From positions 1 through 6,142 of the forward strand of contig CAJCJE010000781.1 in the NCBI GenBank assembly GCA_903970565.1: a stretch of DNA of 6,142 nucleotides, read 5' to 3'. The position numbers and the translations under genes are program-made. The first letter of the stretch is position 1. Each line of letters opens with the position of its first letter. This document shows, piece after piece, positions 1 to 5,241 of the stretch. The notes under the pieces are model-generated. The model had not been told where the DNA came from. It did not search any database and saw nothing but the letters and a program-made list of their open reading frames with translations. This DNA is from Candidatus Melainabacteria bacterium. Its GTDB lineage: Bacteria > Actinomycetota > Actinomycetes > Mycobacteriales > Pseudonocardiaceae.

Positions 1-324
1 GATCGTCGCGCTCGGCCGGGCCTGCGCCCCTTCGACCAATTCCCGGTGCAGCGCCGAGATGTTGCCCCGCCAGTAGGCCAACCGTTGCCGAACCTGGTCA
101 TCCACCACGAACCGGGACCGCGCCGCCGGACCGGCTTCCCCGGTTACGCGGGCTCGACCGATCCACCGGAACATCGTCCGCTCCGAGACGCCCACACTCT
201 CCGCCGCCAGCCGCACATGTCGCGTGGTCAACCCACCCGCGTCAGCCAACGCGACCAGCCGCCGCACCGCCGCCTCCCGCAGCAGCCGCGCGCCCACACC
301 CACCTCGCCCTGCACCGACGCCAC
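1..324 (-). CDS. Helix-turn-helix transposase, Mu/Tn552-type DDE integrase family, N-terminal part (3' end off window)
   Basis: The minus-strand frame is open from the window edge up to an in-frame TGA at 354-352. The only good start is GTG at 324-322, because an AGGAAGGG ribosome binding site lies 8 nt upstream (333-340). The visible 108 residues start VASVQGEVGVGARLLREAAV. They contain a helix-turn-helix at about residues 33-57 (LTTRHVRLAAESVGVSERT, then MFRWIG), followed by a basic linker and a second helical region (VRQRLAYWRGNISALHREL, about 78-96). This layout, and the LAYWRGN..A.HREL stretch, match my recollection of the N-terminus of actinomycete transposases of the Mu/Tn552 rve type, where two DNA-binding modules precede a DDE catalytic core. 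The core, which would settle the family, lies off the left edge. Whether the full gene is intact is unknown. A regulator with the same type of HTH is a less likely alternative. Confidence 0.72.
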   Translation of the reverse strand, partial: MASVQGEVGVGARLLREAAVRRLVALADAGGLTTRHVRLAAESVGVSERTMFRWIGRARVTGEAGPAARSRFVVDDQVRQRLAYWRGNISALHRELVEGAQARPSATI

Positions 325-332
325 AGACCAAA

Positions 333-340
333 CCCTTCCT
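333..340 (-). promoter_or_regulatory. Ribosome binding site fixing the GTG start of the transposase
   Basis: On the minus strand AGGAAGGG stands 8 nt before GTG 324-322. No other start with a comparable site exists between the stop at 354-352 and this codon. Confidence 0.65.
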
Positions 341-447
341 GGGCAACGGTTTCACCGCGCGGCAACCCACTGAACGATCACTGTCTGGGCGGGGAACTTA
401 CTCGATCATCAACCACCGCCGACACCCGTCGACCGCGATCTTTACCG

Positions 448-478
448 CACTGACACCAACCGGGAAACGCCACTGACA
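448..478 (+). repeat. Two CACTGACA direct repeats upstream of the transposase gene
   Basis: CACTGACA occurs at 448-455 and 471-478, 23 nt apart centre to centre, and about 14 of 19 aligned bases around the two copies match. A related CACTGA lies at 368-373. Transposases of the Mu/Tn7/Tn552 group bind multiple short repeats near element ends, so these could be binding sites. That is inference; no terminal inverted repeat could be defined here. Confidence 0.3.
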
Positions 479-480
479 TC
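470..480 (+). repeat. Copy 1 of an 11-bp direct repeat flanking the orphan gene
   Basis: CCACTGACATC here is repeated exactly at 989-999, in the same orientation, on the other side of the 561-971 gene. The flanking bases differ. An 11-mer repeated by chance within 1 kb is not very rare, so significance is uncertain. Confidence 0.4.
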
Positions 481-560
481 ACCTGCACAGCTGGCCGAGC
501 AGAGGGGAGCAGGGTGGAATCCGCAGACGTGCCCTGGCCAACCACCTGGGAGAACGCCCA

Positions 561-971
561 ATGAGCCGATGGCGACGACGCAAGCCGTCCGAGGACGAGT
601 TCGCGAAGAACAGCACACCACCACCGCCAATGCCACGGCGAGCACCGCGCGAGGTACTCGACGACTGGCTACGGGCCCTGACCATCCTCAGTGAGGGCCA
701 CAGCCCGGAGGAGACTTTCAACCTGATCGCACTGGTCAACCAGCCAGGTCAACACCGCGTGCGGATCCGTACGCCGCGGCCAGCGGACGACGCCCACGCT
801 GTCGAGGACGCTCTGCCCTGGTACCGAGATCTGCTCGACCGGCAGGTAAAGGTCAATCTGGCAATCGAGTCCATATTGATCGGCTGGCTGGCCGAATCAA
901 CCGGGCAGAGCCGGAACCAGATCGTTCAACGGCTCGCAGAAGCGATCAACAGGATTCAGCCACCGAGCTGA
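561..971 (+). CDS. Orphan protein of unknown function, 136 aa
   Basis: I do not recognise this family. The ATG at 561 has a GGGAG site at 548-552, 8 nt upstream, and the frame ends at TGA 969-971. The protein opens with a basic, proline-rich segment (MSRWRRRKPS, later PPPPMPRR, to about residue 28). A predicted alpha-helical body follows: LDDWLRALTILSEG at about 33-46, and a C-terminal amphipathic helical part from about residue 94 to 131 (VKVNLAIESILIGWLAES, then SRNQIVQRLAEAINR). No signal peptide, cysteine or catalytic motif is visible. The third-position G/C bias is present but weaker than in the genes to the right: codons such as cca, gca, aca, ata and gtt are common. That fits a recently acquired or weakly expressed gene. 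The C-terminal helices could mediate oligomerisation or DNA binding, but nothing supports a specific role. The ATG overlaps the TGA (562-564) of an upstream frame, as in coupled genes. Confidence 0.6.
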   Translation: MSRWRRRKPSEDEFAKNSTPPPPMPRRAPREVLDDWLRALTILSEGHSPEETFNLIALVNQPGQHRVRIRTPRPADDAHAVEDALPWYRDLLDRQVKVNLAIESILIGWLAESTGQSRNQIVQRLAEAINRIQPPS

Positions 972-988
972 CACGAACTGGGATGCGA

Positions 989-999
989 CCACTGACATC
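989..999 (+). repeat. Copy 2 of the 11-bp direct repeat flanking the orphan gene
   Basis: CCACTGACATC, identical to 470-480 and in the same orientation. The two copies are 519 bp apart and bracket the 561-971 gene. A reversed CACTGA core (TCAGTG) also sits close by at 1013-1018. Confidence 0.4.
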
Positions 1000-1068
1000 C
1001 AGGTGGGAGGTCTCAGTGATGATGTTGGTACAGGAAGTTTGGGGAGGGCTGACTCACGTTAAGCTCCC

Positions 1069-1108
1069 GCACCTCAAGCTAGCGCGTCTGCCATTCCGCC
1101 ACTTGGTC
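1069..1108 (-). pseudogene. tRNA-Leu (GAG) fragment: 5' half only
   Basis: Read on the minus strand, this stretch follows the 5' half of an actinobacterial tRNA-Leu. It has a possible 5' acceptor strand GACCAAG, then TG, the class-II D-arm GCGGAATGGCAGACGC, a G, and an anticodon arm CTAGC-TTGAGGT-GC. The loop puts GAG (complement of 1073-1075) at the anticodon, which is leucine. After GGTGC the similarity stops. The 3' anticodon stem continues GGG instead of TAG, and the expected long variable arm, GGTTCRANTCC T-arm and matching acceptor strand are absent downstream (lower coordinates). I therefore call it a truncated, non-functional gene rather than a tRNA. The identification rests on recalled consensus; a covariance-model search would be decisive. 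Confidence 0.6.
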
Positions 1109-1127
1109 TTGCGGTGTCATCCGCAAG
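1108..1127 (+). repeat. Perfect hairpin CTTGCGG-TGTCAT-CCGCAAG
   Basis: A perfect 7-bp inverted repeat with a 6-nt loop. A competing 6-bp pair, CACTTG (1100-1105) with CAAGTG (1124-1129), uses part of the same right arm, so the two folds exclude each other. No T-run follows on the plus strand, so a classical terminator is doubtful. It lies 5 nt before an AAGGAG sequence and touches the 5' end of the tRNA fragment. Confidence 0.45.
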
Positions 1128-1330
1128 TGAGAAGGAGCTTATCCGATGGGTTGGAACCCGTCCTAATCGACCCCCTTCAGATCAACTTCAGGTGGTAGGA
1201 AGGCGGGTGAGGAGCCATCCGGCGAGTCGATGACCTCGGCCGTCGGGCACAGTGGGAGAGTCGATCACGGATGCTGGACGTGGGGACACGACGCGACCGC
1301 GGATGAGCGGATGAAGCGAGGGAGTGACGG

Positions 1331-2656
1331 ATGACCGGGAGCCCACAGGGACGGAGCAGTGCCGAGGCCGAGGTGGTGACGCTGACCAGCGAGCTGATTC
1401 GGATCGACACCACCAATACCGGCGATCCGGACACGTTGGTCGGTGAGCGGAAGGCCGCCGAGTACGTGGCGGAGAAGTTGGCCGAGGTCGGGTACGAGAC
1501 CACCTACGTCGAGTCCGGCGCCAAGGGGCGGGGGAATGTGATCGCCCGGCTGCCGGGGTCGGAGCCGAGTCGGGGCGCGCTGCTGGTGCACGGGCACCTG
1601 GACGTGGTGCCGGCGGACCCGTCGGAATGGTCGGTGCATCCCCTCTCCGGGGTCGTGCAGGACGGCTACGTGTGGGGCCGGGGCGCGGTGGACATGAAGG
1701 ACATGGTCGCGATGTCACTCGCGGTCGCTCGCCGGTTCAAGCGGGACAATGTCGTGCCGCGCCGGGACATTGTGTTCGCGTTCCTCGCCGACGAGGAGGC
1801 CGGCAGCCTCCAGGGGGCGCAGTGGCTGGTGGACAACCGGCCCGAACTGTTCGAGGGGGCCACCGAGGCGATCAGTGAGGTGGGCGGGTTTTCGATCACG
1901 GTCGCGGACGGCACCCGGGCGTATCTGATCCAGACTGCCGAGAAGGGGATTCGCTGGCTGACGCTGCGGGTGCGCGGCACGGCCGGGCACGGTTCGATGG
2001 TGCACCGGGACAACGCGGTGACCAAGTTGGCGGCCGCGGTCGCGCGGCTGGGGGAACATCGGTTCCCGATCGTGCTGACCGACTCGGTTCGTGAGTTCAT
2101 GGCCGGCGTGACGGAACTGACCGGGGTCGAGTTTCCCGAGGACGACCTGGAGGGCGCGGTCGGCAAGCTGGGTGGGCTGGCTCGGATGATCGGGGCGACG
2201 CTGCGGGATACCGCGAATCCGACGATGCTCACCGCCGGGTACAAGGCGAACGTGATTCCTTCGGTCGCGGAGGCCGCCGTGGACTGCCGGGTCCTGCCGG
2301 GCCGGGAGGAGTCGTTCGAGCGGGAACTCGCCGAGATCCTCGGGCCGGACATCGAGCGGGAGTGGGTGAGCCTGCCGACGGTCGAGACGAGTTTCTCGGG
2401 GGCGCTGGTGGATCACATGGCCAACTCGATCACGGCCGAGGACCCCGGCGCGAAGCTGCTGCCGTACATGCTCTCCGGCGGCACCGATGCCAAGTCGTTC
2501 CAGAAACTGGGGATGCGCTGCTTCGGGTTCGCGCCGCTGCGCCTTCCGTCGGATCTCGACTTCTCCGCGCTGTTCCACGGCGTCGACGAGCGGGTCCCGG
2601 TGGATGCGTTGGAGTTCGGGACGCGGGTGTTGGATCGGTTCCTGCGGAACTGCTGA
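1331..2656 (+). CDS. M20/M25/M40-family zinc metallohydrolase (DapE/ArgE/carboxypeptidase-like), 441 aa
   Basis: This is a probably cytoplasmic di-zinc peptidase or deacylase of family M20, which removes an acyl or amino-acid group from an amide; the substrate is not predictable. All catalytic residues known from DapE and carboxypeptidase G2 are in place. They are H89 and D91 in HGHLDVVPA (ligand and active-site Asp), bridging D121 in GRGAVDMKD, E155 (general base) and E156 (ligand) in ADEEAG, E183 in ISEVGGF, and H416 in LFHGVDE. The lid/dimerisation domain (about 205-320) carries the conserved His at 220 in GTAGHGSMVHRDNAV. GGTDAKSF (383-390) is the usual substrate-pocket glycine loop. The ATG at 1331 follows GAGGGAG (1318-1324) by 6 nt. 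Length is normal for the actinobacterial branch, which includes mycobacterial Rv2141c (annotated dapE2). No signal peptide is seen. True DapE activity should not be assumed, since many M20 paralogues act on other amides. Confidence 0.93.
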   Translation: MTGSPQGRSSAEAEVVTLTSELIRIDTTNTGDPDTLVGERKAAEYVAEKLAEVGYETTYVESGAKGRGNVIARLPGSEPSRGALLVHGHLDVVPADPSEWSVHPLSGVVQDGYVWGRGAVDMKDMVAMSLAVARRFKRDNVVPRRDIVFAFLADEEAGSLQGAQWLVDNRPELFEGATEAISEVGGFSITVADGTRAYLIQTAEKGIRWLTLRVRGTAGHGSMVHRDNAVTKLAAAVARLGEHRFPIVLTDSVREFMAGVTELTGVEFPEDDLEGAVGKLGGLARMIGATLRDTANPTMLTAGYKANVIPSVAEAAVDCRVLPGREESFERELAEILGPDIEREWVSLPTVETSFSGALVDHMANSITAEDPGAKLLPYMLSGGTDAKSFQKLGMRCFGFAPLRLPSDLDFSALFHGVDERVPVDALEFGTRVLDRFLRNC

Positions 2657-2715
2657 TCGATCCGGCACGGTCCGACATCGAGCGGGTCGCGACGGGGTGA
2701 GGGCCGGTCGTCACT

Positions 2716-2746
2716 CGGTCGGGGTGACGAATACCTCACCCGACCG
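2716..2746 (+). terminator. GC-rich hairpin between the M20 and MBL genes; possible terminator or regulatory stem
   Basis: CGGTCGGGGTGA (2716-2727) pairs with TCACCCGACCG (2736-2746) over 11 bp with one bulged G and an 8-nt loop. It lies 60 nt after the M20 stop. No T-tract follows, which is common in actinomycetes but leaves termination unproven. A TAGGGT at 2767-2772 resembles an actinobacterial -10 box (TANNNT), though no convincing -35 is present. Together they suggest that the MBL gene may have its own transcription start. Confidence 0.45.
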
Positions 2747-2808
2747 GCTGGCCGGATGGTCGGCGTTAGGGTGCCGGGAACTGTGGGTAGCGGGGAAGGA
2801 ACCACATC

Positions 2809-3855
2809 GTGGTGGATGTGACGGCCGACGATCCGACGGCGGACTGGACCATGCCGGGTGTCTATGAAGTGGCACCGGGCATTCATCGGATTCCGCTGCC
2901 GCTGCCCAACGACGGCCTGCGCGCGGTCAACGTGTACGTCATCACGGCCGGCGACACCCTGGTGGTGATCGACTCCGGCTGGGCCATCGACACGGCGCGC
3001 GAGCAGTTCGCTGCCGCGTTGGCGGCGCTGGGAGCCGGTTTCGGGGACATCGAGCGGTTCCTGATCACCCACGCGCACCTTGATCACTACACCCAGGCGG
3101 TGGTCCTGCGCCGCGAGTTCGGGATGCGGATCGCGTTGGGCAAGGACGAGCAGCCGACGCTGGACCTGATCGCTCGCGACCGAAGCAAGGGCGGCTCACC
3201 GTTCGACGGGCGGTTGTGGGCGGCGGGCGCGCGGGCGTTGCAGGAGCGGTTGGCGGCGGTGGACCGGCGGCCGGGTGATCAGGCGATGTGGGAGTTGCCG
3301 GACGAGTGGTTGACCGACCGGGACACCGTGCGGGTCGGCCAACGGCAGCTCGACGCCATCGCCACCCCCGGCCATACCCGTGGGCATCTGGTGTTCCTGG
3401 AGGGCGCGACGGGGCTGCTGTTCGCCGGGGATCACGTGTTGCCGCACATCACGCCGTCGATCGGGTTCGAGGGAGCAGCCGCGGATTTCCCGCTGCGGGA
3501 CTATCTGGACTCGCTGCGGTTGGTCCGCGCGCTACCGGACACCCGGCTGTTGCCGGCGCACGGGCCGGTGGGCGGGAGCACCCACAAGCGGGTGGACGCG
3601 CTGCTGGAGCACCACGACCGGCGACTGGAGATCATTTACGGGATGATCGAGCGCGGCGCGAGCACGGCCGCCGAGGCGGCCGGGGCGATGACGTGGACGC
3701 GGCGGGAGCGCACGCTCGCGGAGCTGGGGTTGTTCAACGAGATGCTCGCGGTCCTGGAGACCATGAGTCATCTGGACGTGCTCGTGCTCCAGGGCCGGTT
3801 GTCGGTCACGGAGGTGGACGGGACCAGGCACTACGTGCTGGCCGACAGCCCGTAG
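2809..3855 (+). CDS. Metallo-beta-lactamase-fold hydrolase, LACTB2-like, 348 aa
   Basis: This is a di-metal MBL-fold hydrolase whose substrate is not predictable. The N-terminal beta strands (VNVYVITAGDTLVVIDSGW, about 40-58) are typical of the fold. The signature THAHLDH gives H88, H90, D92 and H93. Further metal ligands are H189 in TPGHTRGH, D208 in FAGDHVLP and H251 in LPAHGPVG, so the site is complete. The C-terminal third (about 258-345, from HKRVDALLEHHDRRLE) is helical and resembles the winged-helix-like tail of LACTB2-type enzymes. In that group it helps to form the substrate cleft, and both hydrolases and nucleases are known. The GTG at 2809 has AAGGA (2796-2800) 8 nt upstream; a second GTG follows at 2812. 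No signal peptide is visible, so it is probably cytoplasmic. It lies 152 nt after the M20 gene in the same direction, perhaps co-transcribed, but the hairpin between them argues for partly separate expression. Confidence 0.9.
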   Translation: MVDVTADDPTADWTMPGVYEVAPGIHRIPLPLPNDGLRAVNVYVITAGDTLVVIDSGWAIDTAREQFAAALAALGAGFGDIERFLITHAHLDHYTQAVVLRREFGMRIALGKDEQPTLDLIARDRSKGGSPFDGRLWAAGARALQERLAAVDRRPGDQAMWELPDEWLTDRDTVRVGQRQLDAIATPGHTRGHLVFLEGATGLLFAGDHVLPHITPSIGFEGAAADFPLRDYLDSLRLVRALPDTRLLPAHGPVGGSTHKRVDALLEHHDRRLEIIYGMIERGASTAAEAAGAMTWTRRERTLAELGLFNEMLAVLETMSHLDVLVLQGRLSVTEVDGTRHYVLADSP

Positions 3856-3934
3856 GCGCTGATCCGGTGGGCCAGACGCCCATCGGGGTGCTGCCGGCTC
3901 TCCCCGCCCGGTGATCAGTCGAGAGTCGTCCTCG

Positions 3935-3964
3935 CAGGGTGCCTACGCGCGCGTGGGCACCCTG
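3935..3964. terminator. Bidirectional terminator between converging genes
   Basis: CAGGGTGCCTACGC (3935-3948) is followed directly by GCGTGGGCACCCTG (3951-3964) after two bases. The arms are complementary except for one T/G wobble, giving about 13 bp around a CGCG loop. It lies 79 nt after the MBL stop and 11 nt beyond the stop of the opposing DUF5703 gene, where a shared terminator is expected. No T-run follows on either strand, which is frequent in high-GC actinomycetes. Confidence 0.72.
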
Positions 3965-3975
3965 ACGCGCGGGAG

Positions 3976-4188
3976 TCAGACGGACAGGCCGGGCAGGCAG
4001 GCCGCGGTTCGTCGGCGGCGGAGCCAGATTTTTCGGGTGCCGTCGGCGAAGAGGAGCACGCGGGACAGTTCCCAGCCGGCGAACTCGGCATGGATGGCCA
4101 ACTGGGTCGCGGCGGTTCGCCGCGAGACCGCCGCGGGCAGCCGCAGCGGCTGGTACTCCCAGTCCTCGTCGATCACCCCGTCGATCAT
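3976..4188 (-). CDS. DUF5703-family small protein, 70 aa
   Basis: This small, probably cytoplasmic protein has no known function. Its core, EYQPLRLP..VSR at about residues 11-23, HAEFAGWELSRVLLFADGTR at about 33-52 and KIWLRRRR at 53-60, matches my recollection of the actinobacterial DUF5703 family. That family is about 60-80 residues long with an invariant GGWEL/AGWEL centre and a basic W(L)RRR end. It has no cysteine pair, signal peptide or membrane segment. The ATG (4188-4186) overlaps the TGA of the lipoprotein gene (ATGA, 4188-4185), so translation is probably coupled; AGGTGA stands 7 nt before the ATG. It appears to be the last gene of the leftward set and is followed by the 3935-3964 palindrome. 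The tail after residue 60 (TAACLPGLSV) looks variable. The family assignment is by eye and should be confirmed with a profile search. Confidence 0.78.
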   Translation of the reverse strand: MIDGVIDEDWEYQPLRLPAAVSRRTAATQLAIHAEFAGWELSRVLLFADGTRKIWLRRRRTAACLPGLSV

Positions 4189-5201
4189 GGTTGGATCACC
4201 TGGACACCTCCACCGTCCGCCGACGCGACGATGACGCGCCCGCTGTCCGGATCGACCGCGACCGAGTTGGGCTGGCGCACGGTCGAGAATCGGTACTTTT
4301 CCACCGGTTCACCGCCGGCGACGTCGTAGCCGACTACCTGGTTGAGTTTGGTGCAGGTCACCCAGGCGAGGTCGCGCTTCGGGTCGTAGGCGATGCCGTA
4401 GGGGGAGCCGGCCACCGGGAAACGCTGCCGCATCAGCACCGGGTCGGCGGAGAACACCAGCAGTTCGCCGGTGCGGGTGTCGGTGACCAGGACGTCGCCG
4501 AAGTCGTCGACGACCTCGTTGGTGGCGCCGTCGCCGGCGCGGGTGCCTCCGACCACGGTGTTGACGGTGGGGTCGACGTCGAACACGGCGGTGCGGAGGG
4601 GGTCCAGCGCGACGGCCTCGGAACCGACGGTGACCACCTCCTGCGGGGTGACCTCACCGGTGATGGTCCGGATCACCGTGTCGCCGTCGAGCAGCACCAG
4701 GGACTTGTGGGCGGCCTGGGCGACCAGCAGGTGCCCGCCGACGACGGTCGCGCTGGTCGGACCGTCGGACACGGGTACCACATGTGTGGTGGCCGTGGGC
4801 AGGGTGACTTCGACGACCTGGTTGGCGGTGGTCACCGGGGCGAGCAGCGGCCCACCGGGTGTGGCCAGGCTCAGGTCGCTGACCGCGCCGGGCAGCGCGA
4901 CGGTCCTCGGCGCGGCCTGTAGATCGGTGAGCGAGTACAGCAGCAGCTCGGCCGGCTGCCGGAGGGCCACGGCGAGGGTGTGGGTGGTGGCGTCGGTGGC
5001 GACCGAGGTGATCCCACCCGACACGCCGAGCAGGGTGCCCGGCAGGGTGGCGTCGGCGGCCGGGGACACCGCGGGCGCGGCGGCCACGAGGTTGGCGACC
5101 ACCTGAAGGTCACCATCGGGTGAGGAACCGGACGAGGAACATCCGGCGAGCATGGCGGAACCGGCAACGACGACGGCTACCACTCCGGCGAGCTTGCGCA
5201 A
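4185..5201 (-). CDS. Secreted beta-propeller lipoprotein (YncE/NHL-like), 338 aa
   Basis: This is a predicted cell-surface lipoprotein. Residues 1-21 form a lipoprotein signal peptide: n-region MRK, hydrophobic LAGVVAVVVAGSAM, lipobox LAGC with the lipidated Cys at 21. A Ser/Gly-rich linker follows. The rest is a repetitive beta-rich chain of short strands with recurring blade-like units, such as GSPYGIAYDPKRDLAWVTCT, about 268-287, and NSVAVDPDSGRVIVASADGG, about 312-331. This is typical of six- or seven-bladed propellers of the YncE/NHL kind, which bind ligands or partners and mostly have no enzymatic motif; none is seen here. The start is TTG at 5201-5199, supported by a strong GGAGGT site (5208-5213) 6 nt upstream and by the signal peptide beginning right there. 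A hairpin overlaps that site. The gene follows the aldo/keto reductase after 96 nt and overlaps DUF5703 by 4 nt. Its ligand is unknown. Confidence 0.88.
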   Translation of the reverse strand: MRKLAGVVAVVVAGSAMLAGCSSSGSSPDGDLQVVANLVAAAPAVSPAADATLPGTLLGVSGGITSVATDATTHTLAVALRQPAELLLYSLTDLQAAPRTVALPGAVSDLSLATPGGPLLAPVTTANQVVEVTLPTATTHVVPVSDGPTSATVVGGHLLVAQAAHKSLVLLDGDTVIRTITGEVTPQEVVTVGSEAVALDPLRTAVFDVDPTVNTVVGGTRAGDGATNEVVDDFGDVLVTDTRTGELLVFSADPVLMRQRFPVAGSPYGIAYDPKRDLAWVTCTKLNQVVGYDVAGGEPVEKYRFSTVRQPNSVAVDPDSGRVIVASADGGGVQVIQP

Positions 5202-5207
5202 CGCTTG

Positions 5208-5213
5208 ACCTCC
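5208..5213 (-). promoter_or_regulatory. Ribosome binding site fixing the TTG start of the lipoprotein
   Basis: GGAGGT on the minus strand lies 6 nt before TTG 5201-5199. The n-region MRKLAG starts immediately after it, so this rare start codon is well supported. Confidence 0.75.
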
Positions 5214-5241
5214 GAGGACGACGTACTTCCAGCATCCTCGG
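5212..5241 (-). promoter_or_regulatory. Inverted repeat overlapping the lipoprotein ribosome binding site
   Basis: On the minus strand CCGAGGA (5241-5235) pairs perfectly with TCCTCGG (5218-5212), with a 16-nt loop. The 3' arm includes the first two G of the GGAGGT site. Folding of the mRNA leader could therefore limit ribosome access to the TTG start, or the palindrome could be a protein-binding site. A 7-bp stem with a 16-nt loop is only moderately stable, so a role is inferred. Confidence 0.4.

Larger units (their letters stand above)
972..1330. other. 359-nt stretch without a confident gene
   Basis: Between the orphan gene and the M20 peptidase I find no convincing coding region. It holds the second copy of the 11-bp repeat (989-999), a half tRNA-Leu on the minus strand (1069-1108), a perfect hairpin (1108-1127), and an AAGGAG site (1132-1137) placed 8 nt before an ATG that opens only a six-codon frame (1146-1166). 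Longer frames (983-1198, 1114-1233, 1230-1334) lack a correctly spaced ribosome binding site or the G/C third-position pattern. No clear -35/-10 pair for the peptidase gene was found, although its promoter should lie here. Confidence 0.6.

Noticed and set aside
46..453. 135-codon plus-strand frame opposite the transposase
   Set aside because: It runs antisense to the transposase frame. The translation is Arg/Pro/His-rich without any domain, as expected for the shadow of a high-GC gene, and it has no ribosome binding site.
1147..1160. GGGTTGGAACCC resembling a tRNA T-arm
   Set aside because: Neither strand gives the TTCRA loop with a 5-bp stem. On the minus strand it lies upstream of the tRNA fragment, so it cannot be the missing 3' half.
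983..1198. 71-codon plus-strand frame in the gene-poor stretch
   Set aside because: No ribosome binding site before ATG 983, no G/C third-position bias, and it runs antisense across the tRNA-Leu fragment.
1114..1233. 39-codon frame starting GTG 1114 with a protein-like C-terminal stretch (RWVGTRPNRPPSDQLQVVGR)
   Set aside because: The start lies inside a hairpin, no ribosome binding site precedes it, and third codon positions are not G/C-biased. It may be a decayed gene tail but cannot be supported.
1230..1334. 34-codon frame ending in ATGA overlap with the M20 start
   Set aside because: The overlap looks like coupling, but the nearest GAGGAG is about 16 nt upstream of the ATG, too far, and the peptide matches nothing I recognise.
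1188..2668. Long minus-strand frames opposite the M20 gene (up to 317 codons)
   Set aside because: They are antisense shadows; the plus-strand frame has complete M20 catalytic motifs and a good ribosome binding site.
3859..3918. CTGATC (3859-3864) and GATCAG (3913-3918) as arms of a second terminator
   Set aside because: Only 6 bp separated by 48 nt; the 3935-3964 palindrome explains termination far better.
4191..5106. Long plus-strand frames opposite the lipoprotein gene (243 and 211 codons)
   Set aside because: Low-complexity Gly/Val/Asp- or Thr/Ser/Val-rich translations antisense to a gene with a clear lipobox and propeller pattern.
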